Source of the DNA: Buddleja alternifolia
Lineage: Eukaryota > Streptophyta > Magnoliopsida > Lamiales > Scrophulariaceae
NCBI GenBank assembly: GCA_019426215.1
Contig: CM033391.1
Span: 14,186,708 to 14,250,707 of the forward strand
Length of the DNA stretch: 64,000 bases
Direction: 5' to 3'
The notes under the pieces are model-generated. The model did no database searches. It was given only the letters and a program-made list of their open reading frames with translations, and had not been told where the DNA came from. Of this stretch, positions 22,889 to 34,499 are shown one piece after another (within the stretch, counting starts at the first letter, position 1; the number at the start of each line of letters is the position of its first letter). The position numbers and the translations under genes were made by a program.

Positions 22889-23304
22889 AATGATGATCAT
22901 TGATGAACTGATAGAGCCCATTAACCAAAATAGTTGTTGACAAAGAACAAAACGACAGCATTTAAAGCTTATATGCTGAAAGCTTGGAATCATATAGGTC
23001 CAGTTAAAACTAGTGTCATTGAACCCAACATTATGGCTTTCATTTTCAACCGTAAGGAAGACGCTACAAAAATCCTGGCTGCGTCATTCTGCGGTTTCCA
23101 CGTCATTACAAAGATTTGGGATGTCAGTCCGTCTATTAATGAGTTAAACATGGATGCTACTTCTTTTTTAATTCAAGCTCATAACCTACCGGTGAGTTTT
23201 ATGCCCGTTTCTAGAGCGCCACCATAATAGGGAATGAGATTGGCAGATTCATAATGCCAGGAAAGTCATTGTTGGAGGAAGGCCCTTTTCATCCGGGTTA
23301 AAAT

Positions 23305-23719
23305 TAGTGGTGGATCCAGAAATTGACGTCAGTGGAGGCACTTGCCCAGACCTTCTATTTTTTGCCAAATAGACGAAGGATTTAAGGGGGTGCGGGGGGC
23401 TTGGCCCCTGCGGTACGGTACGCTATATTTATGGGAGAAAATATAATAAGAAATTAGGTTCAATTACAACTTTTGACATAATTTATACTCTTATATATCT
23501 TTTGTTATAGCCAGAATCTTGGGTTTTGGGGAGGGGGGCAAACTCAAAGTAAAAGGAGAAAACGTGATATTTTTCGACCTTGGGTGGGCAAAATTCAAAT
23601 ATAAAAATTGAGGGGGGGCACAAATGTAATTTACAATTAAAAATTAAAAAATATCTATATATTAACGAAAAAAAATTAAGTGGCACTGGCCCCCTTGTCT
23701 AAGCTTAGGTCCGCCCCTG
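23305..23719. mobile_element. hAT-type MITE (415 bp)
   Basis: Ends TAGTGGTGGATCC and, inverted, CAGGGGCGGACC, typical of hAT termini. The 8-base duplication GTTAAAAT is perfect (23297-23304 and 23720-23727). Removing it restores the reading of the ORF1 relic. No transposase is encoded. Confidence 0.85.
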
Positions 23720-24888
23720 GTTAAAATCAATCTTCGACTACCCCTCGTAGACTCCATAACCTTGATCAGGCCAAACCTCCCGAACATAATATCTCCGATC
23801 AAGTTTGAACGTCTCCCTGACTTTTATCGATGTGGTATTATTTTCATAAATTCTCATCCTGCTCCATGTTACCCATAACTTGCTCCCCCATAAACTCCCA
23901 AGATCAAATTTTGTCTAGTTATTTGGAAACTCTGTCCAGGATGAAACCCTACTTTGGGGTAATTGGGTGAAAGCGGAACCCCAAATCTACCCATCCCACC
24001 TTAGTCTACCTAGCTGAAAAATTAAAAATTAATAAAGCGGTCCGAATCATCAACCTGTGTGAACCAATCTCTCACCCCATGAAAAACAATCCATCAGTAA
24101 AAATCCGGATCCTACCAAGATTAACAAATCGGATTCAAAATTCAGTATCAAAGGCAGGAAAAGCCCTTACATTAATCCCCCAAAGAAATGCATATAAGAA
24201 AATATCAACTCAAATTTGTTTCCTTTTTCATCACCTGTTAAGATGGACACCCAAAGAAGTGTCCTTTCTGTAGGCAACATTAAGCTTATTTCACCAATTT
24301 TAGTTGAAAATCCACCTCATTAAATGCAGGTAACATCAAAAGAAAACCTCTCACCCAAATTGTCTCATCTCATTACATTAATTATCAAAATTCGGTCCTT
24401 GGCCTCTCTCTCCTAAAATCGAATTCTTTGCTAAAAATCACAGTCCACTTTGGAAAAACTTTACCCTCTAAAATCTGCCACCAAACCCACCATTTCCCCT
24501 ACCAAAGAAGCCCAGAAAAAATCATCTTTAATCCTAACTCAGCCAGAAGCTTCACAACCCTAATTGCAAGGCCAAATCCTGGACAAAGTAGATTTAAATA
24601 ATTGGATAGTTAGCCAAGTCACCCCAACACCATAATTCACCCAGCCCATATCTCTAACCCAACAATCATTAAATCACTTGGCTTTTTCAGCCCACTGAAA
24701 TTCTGAACCCAATCCCCAAACTTCTCCAAATACGATTTCTACCTTGAACCAGAAACACAATTTTGACTTCAACTACCTGCCCCTATCCATCAAAATATTA
24801 AACTGAAAAGTCATTCATCCCCTTTCCATCTTTCTCCTCAATATGAAACCCATCAAAACCTCCACCATCTTAGTAATATGCTCATGGA

Positions 24889-26017
24889 TAGGGATGGCAA
24901 CGGGCCGGTTCCGGGTCGGTTTTTGAGGACCCGGAACCGGAACCGCTTATTGAAAGACCCGAAACCATCAGGACCCGAAACCGCTAGACCCGCGGGTACC
25001 TGCGAGTATTGTTTTTACACTACCACTTGCGAGAACCTAAACTGTGAGACTCGCGGATACCCGCGAGTTTGGAACCGGAACCGTGAGACTCGCGGGTACC
25101 CGCGAGTTTGGAACCGGAACCGTGAGACTCGCGGGTACCCGCGAGTTTGGAACCGGAACCGGGACCGCAAGACTCATTTTTTATTTTATTTTTTGGGCTA
25201 GAGTTTTGCCTTTTTTCTTTTCCTTTTTTTGTATTTTTTCTTCTTTTTCACTACTTTTTCTTTTATACGTTATCCATATGTATGTAAATAATATTATACG
25301 TTCTTCTATACTTTTTTCACTACTTTTTCTTCTATACATTCCGAAATTGTGCTTATTAGGAGAAAGCAAGGCTTATGCTGGATATAACATTCCGAAATTG
25401 TGATCTTCTTATTCATGGGAATTGTGATTTTCTTATAATACATCTTATTGCTGAAATCAGTGATTTTCTTATTCATGGGAATATAACCTTGAAAAAGTCC
25501 CATCGCAATATTTCTTCAGAACATGAAATTATATTGACCTCTATATATTTTGAACTCAGACCTTGATCCAAACCTTCACTTCATGGAGACTTGATGGAAT
25601 TCATTCTCTGTTCTTTCTTGATATTCTGTAACTTGTAGCTTGTTCAATTGTGCATATCCTCAATTATTTATTCAAAACATCCAGGTATAGTTAAGTATAA
25701 ATTGAATGAAGTCAGACCCATAATAATTTACATCGCATGTATGGACATTCTCAAAAAATAAACAACGCTCAGTTATAGATGAAAGTGTTTTGGAATTTTA
25801 TGAGTTGGGGAAATTCTGTTTTTAATTTATTTTTCACCTGCTAACTTATATTTTTAATTTGTTTTAAAAAAAAAAGCGGTTCCTGTCGGTTCCGGGTTGA
25901 ACCCGGAACCGGACCCGTTAATCTGGAACCGAAACCGAAATCGGATTTGGTTAGAGACGGGGGAACCGGAACCTCCGGGGCGGTTCCGGGTCCAACCCAG
26001 AACCGTTGCCATCCCTA
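24889..26017. mobile_element. Non-autonomous hAT element (1129 bp)
   Basis: Terminal inverted repeats TAGGGATGGCAACGG and CCGTTGCCATCCCTA are exact over 15 bases. Flanks are CTCATGGA (24881-24888) and CTTATGGA (26018-26025), an 8-base duplication with one mismatch. Subterminal GGTTCCGGGT words repeat at both ends. No transposase is visible. Confidence 0.88.
25044..25160. repeat. 39-bp tandem repeat, three copies, inside the hAT element
   Basis: Each unit holds GAGACTCGCGG, TACCCGCGAG and TTTGGAACCGGAACC. The inner CTCGCGG-TACCCGCGAG is nearly palindromic. Because 39 is a multiple of three it makes a repetitive open frame, which is not evidence of a protein. Confidence 0.9.
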
Positions 26018-26240
26018 CTTATGGACCATGAAAAATTTATTCTGGAAGAAAAAATCACTACTATCACCCAAAGAAGGTCCATTGGTATTAAAAAAAACAA
26101 AAAAAACAAGCAAATATGTTGCTTCAAGTGTCTCCTCTCTGAAGCCAAGTTCATGTTCTATTTCAGAATTTTTTGACGGCCGCAAGGGCTTGGTAAGCCT
26201 AAGGCAATTTGGGGTTTTTGGGGTAATGATATGCCCAAAA

Positions 26241-26923
26241 TTGGACGTATAAATTTAGTATAACCAGAAAACCCACAGTAAAAAAACACAGGCCCAAATA
26301 TAAGATAAGGCCCAAAACACTGAGGTGCGGCCCATATCAGGAACAGGATCTGCGCCCGATCTTCGGGTCACCTACGATCCGCTTCACTACCCGAACCATA
26401 GCAACCGTCCGATCTTGCCACGTGTTCTAATCTGAGGAAGTGCACATGGTATATATGTATCTGTACACGGTGTCACCTATATATACGCTCACGAGTGCCC
26501 AAATAGGGCACGCAATCACTATTCACAAGATTCACTTCTAAAATTCATTGTAGCTCCGAGCTACAAGCTTCGATCTAGATCCTAAGTAGGCCTACCTAAA
26601 AATACGAGGTTTATGTTAGGACTTCCCTCACGAACTGAAGTACGTTAGACTTGATCCCATTTGAGGTACGTAGGCAGCTCTATTGTTGAGTGCAACCTAT
26701 AATCTAATTAACTCCGGGTCGGGGGCTACCCGAACCTCAAATGCTTTGAGTTTTATTGAGGATTCATCGAAATATGACCCAGATCAGGTAAATAGGCTTA
26801 ATTTGCACAAAGTCCTCAAGACATAGGCTCCATTTGAAAAATAGGCCTCCCTCATAGACCTCCCCCATTTATTGAACGTGGTATACCTAATTTACTCTTC
26901 CTTTTATTTACACTAATAATAAT
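26241..26923 (+). repeat. LTR-like non-coding segment
   Basis: No coding. It contains CCTATATATACGCTC (TATA-like, 26477-26491) followed by GC-richer text and the phrase GAGGTACGTAGGCAG (26662-26676), a style common in R-U5 parts of plant LTRs. No termini were found. Call is tentative. Confidence 0.35.
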
Positions 26924-26932
26924 AAAAAGAAG

Positions 26933-27309
26933 AGGTAATTGCATAAAACCCCCCTGTGTTATTTCGAAAATGCTAAAAAATTACTGTATTAACGAAATAA
27001 GCTAATCACCTCCCTGTATTCTTAAAAAGTGTGCAAAAGAACCCAATTCCATTAAAAAAATGAGCACATTTTTCATGTTTTTCACCTTTATTGACATGCT
27101 CATTTGTCATTTATATACTCTTTATACTTTATAAAAAGTAGATAGTGTTAATTCACCTAAAAAACACATATTTTCTTCCAATATTTTAACAAAATTTGGT
27201 TTTTTTGCACACTTTTTAGGAACACAGGGGGTGATTAGCATATTTCGCTAACACATGGTTTTTTTTAGCATTTTTGAAATAACACAGGGGGTTTTATGCA
27301 ATTATCCCT
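26933..27309. mobile_element. MULE-type MITE with about 110-130-bp terminal inverted repeats (377 bp)
   Basis: The left arm starts AGGTAATTGCATAAAACC; the inverted right arm starts AGGGATAATTGCATAAAACC, and the match runs past AAGTGTGCAAAA. Flanks AAAAAGAAG (26924-26932) and AAAAAGAAA (27310-27318) form a 9-base duplication with one mismatch, as Mutator-like transposases make. No coding capacity. Confidence 0.85.
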
Positions 27310-27540
27310 AAAAAGAAACTCAACAATTAATCAATATCCAAAATAACCTTGAACCTTGCAATACTCCAATCTCATTCCAGCATTCCCGTTTTCCATTATT
27401 AGTCTCCAATTCGGGCCCCCTTTAGTCTCCAATTCGGGCTCGTAGTATCCCAACGGCCACCGGTGTAGAGGTAAGAGAAATGAGTATATAATGTTATTAA
27501 GAATTTGTTGTTTGATTAAAAGTTTGAGTGATTGATTTTG

Positions 27541-28275
27541 TTGGAGATAGAGATGTCTACATTAGAAATTATGTGGGCAAGGTGTTCGACGAAATGTCTG
27601 ATAAAGATTCTCGCATTAATTTGTATTGAAGAGGGTGTTTTTAAGTTCTTAGCATGTTGTTTTGTGATTGTAACATTAATTGGATTGTCATTTGTGTGTT
27701 GAAAAATTAATGGAGATGTCTGCATAATGAATGAAGGCAAGGTATTAGACAAAATGCCCGATAGAGATTCTCTCATGAAATTTAAAGTTTGAGTGTTTGT
27801 TTGATTTTGTATTTGATCCATTTGATCTACCTCTGTAAGTATATTTGATTTATAGCTTATTTTATAACGATTTCGTTAAATTTGAGATAATGGTTGACTT
27901 GAAAAAAAGGAAAAAGATAATGGTGTATTATGTGTACGATATAACATAAATTACTATCATTTTGATGTCATCTTTACTAATTGTATTTTGTAATAACTGT
28001 GTTTTTTTTATTTTTCTAGGAAAATGTCTGATTTTTTGATATACTATTTATACGATGGTCAGTGGAATGTGAAAGTAGGAGATTTTGAAGCACGACAATG
28101 TGCGTTGATGGGGTTGCTATGGTTTCAATTTTGTCTGTTTGTTCGCATGTTTGTGAGAAGAATGTCATGCGAAGGGCTCGTTTGTGATTAAAATAGGATT
28201 GGATGATGAGGGGTTCATGGGATTGTAGCCTGGCTAATATAGACAGGATACCCGACATCATGGTGCCGAGCATTT
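27541..28275 (+). pseudogene. PPR-like gene fragments
   Basis: Short frames read RDVYIRNYVGKVFDEMSDKD (27555-27620), KVLDKMPDRDS (27741-27775, a diverged repeat of the first) and VDGVAMVSILSVCSHV (28105-28155). These match the PPR pattern (KVFDEMPERD and DGVTxVSVLSACSH) of organelle RNA-binding proteins. Frames are interrupted by AT-rich non-coding sequence and stops. This could be a decayed PPR gene or a captured fragment. Only motif-level support. Confidence 0.4.
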
Positions 28276-28727
28276 TTTTATTTTTCACCACATTTTTCCC
28301 CCTCCCCCAATTTCATGTTTGCCCCCAAATTTTGATTTCTGAATTTTTTGGACTACATTTTCTAATTAAATATCAATTTTTCTTTTAAATATTATACATG
28401 TATATTTATGACATATCCTAAAATTTTATGCATGTATCCTATATTTATACACGTATCCTCGGTGCATCATATCTTAAAATTTTTAGATTTAGTGTATTTC
28501 GTATCCGTATCGTAGCGTAATCGTATTCTCATTTCTGTATCGGTCCATCGTAGCTCCAGTATCCAGTATCCCCTGTATACTTGTATTCTAAACAAATTTG
28601 TGTTACCAATTCTAAAAAAAAAAATCAAAATTTTGGAGCGGGATATTGGATAATGGAACCCCCTGTATCAATTTTTTGGTTCAAACCAACTTTTATCAAA
28701 TTTTCATTTTTTTTAATACTGGGATAC

Positions 28728-29218
28728 TGAGATACAGGGGTCTCGTATCGCAGTATTCGCTACTGGAATACTAAACTCCTGTATCGCAGTATTACGTAAA
28801 AAATCTTAACCCTGGGGTATATCGGCGATACCGGCATACTCGAACCCTTTATCGCAGTATTTAGTACTCCGATACTAGGATATAGGGGTCCCGTATCGTA
28901 GTATTCCAAAAATTGGGGTAACCCTCTCTTACAATATCGTCGATATTGCGATACGGGACCCCTGTATCCCACTATCGGTCATATGATACTGCGATACGGG
29001 ACCCCTGTATCGCAGTATCATATGATCGATACTACGATATAGGGATCCCGTATCGCAATATCGACTAAAATTGGGGTAACCCCAAGTCCTTATTGGCGAT
29101 ACTGCGATACAAGACCCCTGTATCGCAGTATTACACAACAATACTGCGATACTGGAACCCTGTATCGCAGTATGATAATTCGATACCGCGATACCGGACC
29201 CCTGTATCACAGTATACT
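28728..29218. repeat. Array of GATACTGCGATAC palindromes
   Basis: About nine imperfect copies of a roughly 34-base palindrome in 490 bases, each made of ATACTGCGATAC, a short centre with GGGACCCC, and GTATCGCAGTAT, with variable spacing. The best copy has 19-base perfect arms (28979-28997 and 29007-29025) around a 9-base loop. Copies face both ways, so the locus could extrude multiple cruciforms. Confidence 0.9.
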
Positions 29219-29252
29219 GAAAATTTTGTTAAATTAATTTTGAAGTTCTGGC

Positions 29253-29632
29253 ACTAAATTTTTTACCCGAATCTCACTAATACTGCATTTACTTTACTCT
29301 TTAGACAGATATATCATACTCATATACAATATGTGAATCAAAGATAATATAAAATTCCATTTAGATAGAACCTTACAGACTAGGCAGTAAACTCTTGGCA
29401 CTTCGGCACCACGGTGCTGAGCAACCTGTTTAGGCCAGACGCTCGGCACCGTGATGCCTTTTTTCAGCACCGAGTATGTATTGTTTTATTCTGGTTAATT
29501 AATTCTGTTTAATTTCATCCACTAAATTTTTTACCCGCATCTCACTAATACTGCAATTATTTTATTTTTTAGACAGATATACTCATATCCAATATATGAA
29601 TCAAAGATAATATAAAATAAATTTCCATTTAC
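29253..29632. repeat. Direct duplication of about 112 bp with an inverted GC-rich motif between
   Basis: 29253-29365 and 29521-29632 share ACTAAATTTTTTACCC, ATCTCACTAATACTGC and ATGAATCAAAGATAATATAA. Between them lie GGCACCACGGTGCTGAG (29405-29421) and its near inverse CTCGGCACCGTGATGCC (29442-29458). Confidence 0.85.
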
Positions 29633-29996
29633 AATAATGGTACAAATTTTTTACAAGATAATACAAATACATACAAGTATGTTCCTCAAACAACGAAATT
29701 GTTCAAAATTTGCAAGGCAATCTTCTTTCTAAGATATGGCATGTGAATATGGCTAAACTTTTTCAAACGTCTATACTTTTCCCTCGTACAAAAGAAGTCT
29801 ACGTATTGAATCTAAGAAGCTAATTGAGCTTATTTTCAGATTGGCGGTAATATAAAAAATTCAAAACATATTGGCGGCAATATCAAATATTTGGACGAAT
29901 TTTTGGCGGGAAAATTAAAATTTTGAAGAAAATTGGGCAGGAGCTTTGTTTTAGGGTTTATGGTTTTTTTATTTAGGGTTTAGAATAGAAAATGAA
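29633..29996. other. AT-rich gap, nothing recognised
   Basis: Low-complexity AT-rich sequence with two TTGGCGG(T/C)AAT words near 29843 and 29870; no frame or terminal repeat is supported. Confidence 0.4.
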
Positions 29997-30525
29997 TATA
30001 TTATTATTATCCATTATAATGAACTATGTGGGATGGTTTTATATTAAACATTACTTCAATAGTTATAGTTCATCAAAATTCATAAATTTAAATTATTAAA
30101 ATCACTAATTTAGCAACACTTTTTTTTTTCACCAGGGTTTCCACCACCGACCGCAGTGACTAATTCCCTCACTGATTGGAGGCACCTCAAAGGGTGGGAC
30201 AGCTGGCCCAGAGTTTTCAATAGCTCTCCATACCCAAGGCCAATAATCGAACCCTTGCCACTTGGTTAAGGGAGGAGGAGTCCTTTCCACTTGGTTAAGG
30301 GAGGACGAGTCTTTTCCACTCCACCACACCCCCTGGGCTAAGCAACAATGACACATGATATATATAGTTTGGGAAAAACAAATGTCAATCATAATACGCC
30401 ATATTATTATAATCCATGATAATAGACTATGTTAGATGGTTTCATATCAAACATTACTTCTATAGTTATAGTTCATCACCATCCAAAAATTTAAATTATT
30501 AAAATCACTAATGTAGCAATACTCT
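29997..30525. repeat. Tandem duplication carrying a SINE in one copy
   Basis: 29997-30118 and 30402-30525 share CATTACTTC, ATAGTTATAGTTCATCA and AAATTATTAAAATCACTAAT. ACATGATATATATAG follows each copy, so the ancestral unit was about 175 bp. The SINE at 30119-30340 entered the first copy after duplication. Confidence 0.85.
30119..30340 (-). mobile_element. tRNA-derived SINE (about 222 bp)
   Basis: On the minus strand it has a box-A-like GTGTGGTGGAGTGG, a box B GGTTCGATT, and ends in a poly(A) tract (T run 30120-30129 on plus). AGCAACA duplicates flank it (30112-30118 and 30341-30347). A 36-39-base segment with CCTTAACCAAGTGG is tandemly duplicated between the boxes, which is unusual. Pol III transcription is plausible but unproven. 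Confidence 0.75.
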
Positions 30526-30789
30526 TTAGATAAGTGTGTTGTATATGTACACAATGGTACATGATATATATAGATAAGTAGAGGGGCATTTCAGTCATTC
30601 AAGAATGGAAAAAAGGAAACAATTATAAGAGGCACAAAACCTTCCATGTTGTGCAAATGAGGCATATTTTTGCAAACGAATTTATTATATTCCTCGTTCG
30701 TTTGAATTGCCCGAATATTATTCTACTTAGTAAAGGCAAAACTAGTAAGCCCTCCAAAGTAATATATCTTCTCTCCTCCCTCCAACTCT

Positions 30790-31270
30790 TTTAACTTCAA
30801 TATTGTCAGCTCTCTTTCTTCCTCTAGGCTTTGTCTTTGCATGGCATGAGGAAATTTTAATTCAAGTCTTGTTAAAAAATCAATGGCTGTTTCATTTTAA
30901 TGTATACCATCAATGCCCTCTCTCGTCTTTTCTTATTACTGGTGTTTATGGTCCTTGCAACATCCAAGCGAAATATGCTTTCTGGGACGCAATCTCTGAG
31001 CCAATCGATTGATGTGCCTTGGATTGTTATTGGTGATTTCAATTCATCTTCCTCCCAATTCGATAAAAAAGGAGGCAAACGTTTTACCTCTTCCTCCTGT
31101 GGTGGTCTTCAATCAATTATTGATGATATCGGCCTTATCGATCTCAGTTTTTCAAGCTGTCAATAAACTTGGAACAATAAGCGGGTCGGCCTTGCTAATA
31201 TCCTTGCTAATTCAATGGCTAATGCCCTTGCCTTTTAGGCCTACCATGCGAACTGGATGAATTAATTTCT
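30790..31270 (+). pseudogene. LINE ORF2 endonuclease domain relic
   Basis: Frames read LITGVYGP, FWDAISEPID, then after a frameshift near 31010 VPWIVIGDFN, FDKKGGKR, IDDIGLIDLSF and TWNNKRVGLANI. This is the order of the APE-type endonuclease of plant L1-like LINEs, including the GDFN motif. The domain start and all RT are missing. It might belong to the same LINE as the ORF1 relic at 22.9 kb, with later insertions between; that is inference. Confidence 0.85.
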
Positions 31271-31730
31271 ATAGACTAATGTTGTTGCTTCTGACATTTA
31301 TTTTCAGCATTTTGGAACTCTTGGTTAATTGTTTTTGTGTTGATTGTTTGAACTCTTAGTCTTTCGTAATATGTCCTTTCATGTATATAAAAAAAATTAC
31401 ATATATTGCATCTTTTTCGTATTATTATTAACAACATTACAAAGTTTGAAAAGCAAAGTGTGGCCTTCAATAAGCACAACGATTCAATATCATGAACTTG
31501 AAACATTGATTCTTGCGTGCTCTTTTACTGGTTCTGCATCATGATTACACCGCACACACTGCTACACATGCGCAAGATGATCTGAACTAGGTTCAACCAT
31601 ATTCCAGTAATTTTTTACTATAGGAAAATTAATCAGGTGACCGATTTTTTGACAAAGATGGTAACAACAAATGGTACTTAAGCAAAGTACCACAAGCAGT
31701 GTCCTTGACTTCTCTTTCGTATAAGGATAT
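31271..31730 (+). other. Non-coding gap before the Tat LTR
   Basis: AT-rich, no gene recognised. The last bases before 31731 are AAGGATAT. The 3' end of the Tat element is truncated, so no target duplication can be checked. Confidence 0.5.
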
Positions 31731-32277
31731 TGATGTGGATGGAAATCCGTCTTTGGGCCAAGTTGGGTAGTCCAATACCTTGAGGGCCCAAACCCAATGG
31801 TTTCATGGACTTGGATCCTTCTAGAAGACATCATATTCGGACTGGCTTAGCTGAGGGCCCTGATGACCCGACCTGCACAGTTAGGACAACGCTGATTATG
31901 GACAGCGGGGAGACAAGGTCCAATCAATCATCAACCTTACCATATATAGACCTGCGGAGATCCAGCCTATCTTTACCATTTATACCCGATTGATTGTAGC
32001 CTTATATGGATAGATTATGATTTATGCTTACTACCAAATGTATATTTAGCATAGTTGACTTACCCCTTTTAACCCCCCCTCCCCCCCATCAAATTCTTGT
32101 ATAAATATTAACTCCAATAATGAATAAAGGATCAAACTCTTTACCCACGTGGACGTAGGTCTGATTTTGCATCGAACCACTTACATCTTGTGTTTATTTA
32201 CATTATTTCCGTGCTTTATAGTATATTTTCATATATTATATTACATATTCTTATTCATGTGAAACCCACACACATCA
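31731..32277 (+). repeat. 5' LTR of the Tat element (547 bp)
   Basis: TGATGTGGATGG to CACACACATCA, with perfect 7-base terminal inversion TGATGTG/CACATCA. The first 84 bases recur at 51573-51656. TATA box at 32100-32107 (TGTATAAATATT), followed by AATAAAGG (32122) near the expected R end. Confidence 0.9.
32100..32107 (+). promoter_or_regulatory. TATA box in Tat LTR
   Basis: TATAAATA, 178 bases before the LTR end; likely promoter for the plus-strand gag-pol transcript. Confidence 0.55.
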
Positions 32278-32279
32278 AT

Positions 32280-32297
32280 TGGCCCTGTCTGTGGGAA
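32280..32297 (+). other. Primer-binding site of the Tat element
   Basis: TGGCCCTGTCTGTGGGAA, two bases after the LTR. Tat/Ogre elements usually read TGGCGCCGTCTGTGGGAA here; the G-to-C difference suggests mutation. The matching tRNA (Arg has been reported for Ogre) was not verified. Confidence 0.6.
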
Positions 32298-32377
32298 CTC
32301 TGAGCAAAAAAGGCATGAGGTAATCTTATTTTTTCGAAAAGATATTTTCTTTTACTGTAATGATTTTTAATAGCAGA

Positions 32378-34440
32378 AAGAAATGTCATGGAAATGAGAA
32401 ATGGAGACAACAATACCGAGAGAGGGAAGAGGGCGATGATATCCCCACCTGGAGACGAACAGTCCACACCTGAGATGCCGGCGCACCTGGTGAGGCACTT
32501 GGCAAATGACTTGCAGGATCCGATGATAGACAACTCTCCAGAAGGCCTTATGGGGGGAAATAACATTTTTCCCTCAAAGTGTGTTGAGCCTGGATCTCAT
32601 CATCCAAAGGCTAGAAGGAGCCATCGACAAGGTTGTCACTAAGGTAGTAGATTCTAAACTTGCAGGTGTGGCAGATCGTGCATGTATGGATGATTTTGTG
32701 TCCCCTTCCCAAAAGGAAGCATCCAAAGCTGGAAAGGTGGAGGTTGGGGGTATCAATGACGTCACCCCTGACTGAAACTCGGGCAAACATGTTAAAAGGC
32801 CGAAATGTCCAGAAGAGGAAGGAGAGAAGGGAGGCACTGCACCTCGGAAAAACGTACTTCGCTCCAGAGGAGCGTCACATTCGTCGTCTAGACCTGGAGG
32901 ATGAGGATGATCTAGCAGGTTGGGCACCCCGACCTGGACTACTGAGAGAACAAAAGCATGATAAGGAACTGCAACAGCCGATGCAGCACTCGCACCACAA
33001 CATACCTGGGAAAGAAGACCTGCAAAAATGCCACTATCGGGCTCCCGATAGGCGTGACAAAGATCTAGAGGATAATGCTAGTAGATTTGTGTCTGCCAGA
33101 TCTGGATGGCAGACCTCAGTAGGATGACTAAAGCAAAGGAAAAGCTGGAGAAAATGGAACTCATGGAAAAGCAAATAGAAGAAATGGAACGCAAAATGAC
33201 AGGAGGCCAAGCGGATAGGGGGATTCCATTCACGGAATCCATCATGAGGGAGGAATTGCAGAAAGACTTCATGGTTCTTTCCATCGTACCCTATGAAGGA
33301 ACAACAGATCCAGAAGATCACTTATATACTTTTCAAAATTTTGCTTTGCTGCACAGGTATTCCGATGCTATCAAATGCAGGGTCTTCTTGGCTACGTTGG
33401 CCAAATCTGCACAATAATGGCTCAACCAACTTCCTGATGGATCCATCGGATCCTTCTCAGAGTTTAGCTCGAGGTTCTTGCACCAATTTGCTAGTAGCAA
33501 ACGGCATGAAAAAACTCTTTTGAGTTTGTTCAACATCAAACAAAGAGGAGACGAGATCCTACGTACATACGTTAGGCGTTTCAACGTGGCTACGCTGGAA
33601 GTACCATCTGCAGCATCTGACCTAAAAGTTAGTGCTTTTACGCTACGTTTAAAGGAAGGAGATCTATTCAAGTCACTCACCAAGAGACCAGCCCTGGGCT
33701 TCAACGAGTTACTCGGCCGAGCTTAGAAATACATCAACATGGAGGAAGCACAGATCATGAGGCGATCCGAGCAAAGGAAGGACAAGCCTGCGGAGGATAA
33801 TCGCAATAAGACTCACATAAGTGGTTGGACATCTAGTCCAGCTCCTGTAGCCTTACCTGGTTCAGGTATGCACGCCAGACAGAGGCGTATACCTTTAAGG
33901 GGTAACTAGAGTGAGCATCTAATGGAGTGGAAGAAAAGAACGTGGTACAATGGCCAGAAGGAGCAAACTAAGAGCCTAAAAACCCGCCTAGTAACGTCTA
34001 CTGCAGAAACCATAGAGAATTCAGGCATCATACTGATGATTGCCCGGAACTCGTCGAGGAAATCCAGCGCCTAGCTAGGATGGGCTACTTGAAGGAATTT
34101 GTGATACAAACCAATAAAGAGAACAATCCTGCCCCATTTCGCGGGGGTGGTAGCTAGAGAAGTCGAGGAGAAAGATGGCAGGGCCGTGGAGGTGGTAGAG
34201 CCGGACCTGCAGGGAGAGAAAACTTTCCTCAACCGATCAACAAACAGCTCGCCCTGGAAGAAGCACCTAACGAGGTCAATAGCATCGATCGTGAGGTCAG
34301 CTACATGATCTCAGAAGGATTAGCTGAAGAGGAATCTAAGAGGCATCTTAAGCGGCAGGTAAGGTCTGTAGAGACCGCACTTGCATTCTTCATGAATGTC
34401 AGTCAAACCCGACCTTGGCAAGAAATATGATTCAGACCTG
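32378..34440 (+). pseudogene. Tat gag
   Basis: Frames in order: MRNGDNNTERGKRAMIS; a Lys-rich middle; LYTFQNFALLHRYSDAIKC and WLNQLPDGSIGSF with RFLHQFASSKRH (retrotransposon gag domain, about 33290-33720); then a basic region rich in Gly and Arg near 34120-34220. It would form the particle core. At least three frameshifts, plus a TAA at 33415 (AQ*WLNQLP) and a TAG at 33724 (GRA*KYINMEEA) where Gln is expected. Confidence 0.85.
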
Positions 34441-34499
34441 AAGATGCGCGGACTGTGTTGACACCTCACAGTGACACATTGGTTATCACAGTAGTGATT

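Larger units (their letters stand above)
22889..26240 (+). pseudogene. LINE ORF1-like relic (DUF4283 plus CCHC zinc knuckle), split by two hAT elements
   Basis: The frame 22934-23227 (MLKAWNHIGPVK, NIMAFIFNRKEDATKIL, LIQAHNLP) fits the DUF4283 fold found in plant LINE ORF1 proteins. It continues as IGRFIMPGKSLLEE, then after a hAT insertion as RVKINLRLPL and FERLPDFYRCG, a degraded knuckle linker (normally YERLPDFCFxCG). GNWVKAEPQ near 23960 matches the usual YGPWLRA position. Beyond that, to 24880 and after the second hAT to about 26240, the sequence is probably the ORF1 tail but has no motif. ORF1 would bind LINE RNA. Stops and frameshifts show it is dead. Confidence 0.7.

Noticed and set aside
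24878..25201. 107-codon frame with three ETRGYPRVWNRNR repeats
   Set aside because: Made by a 39-bp non-coding repeat inside a hAT element; starts at the element edge and has no other coding sign.
28728..29218. Palindrome array considered as a CRISPR-like array
   Set aside because: Plant nuclear context, variable spacing, both orientations, no spacers of constant length and no cas genes.
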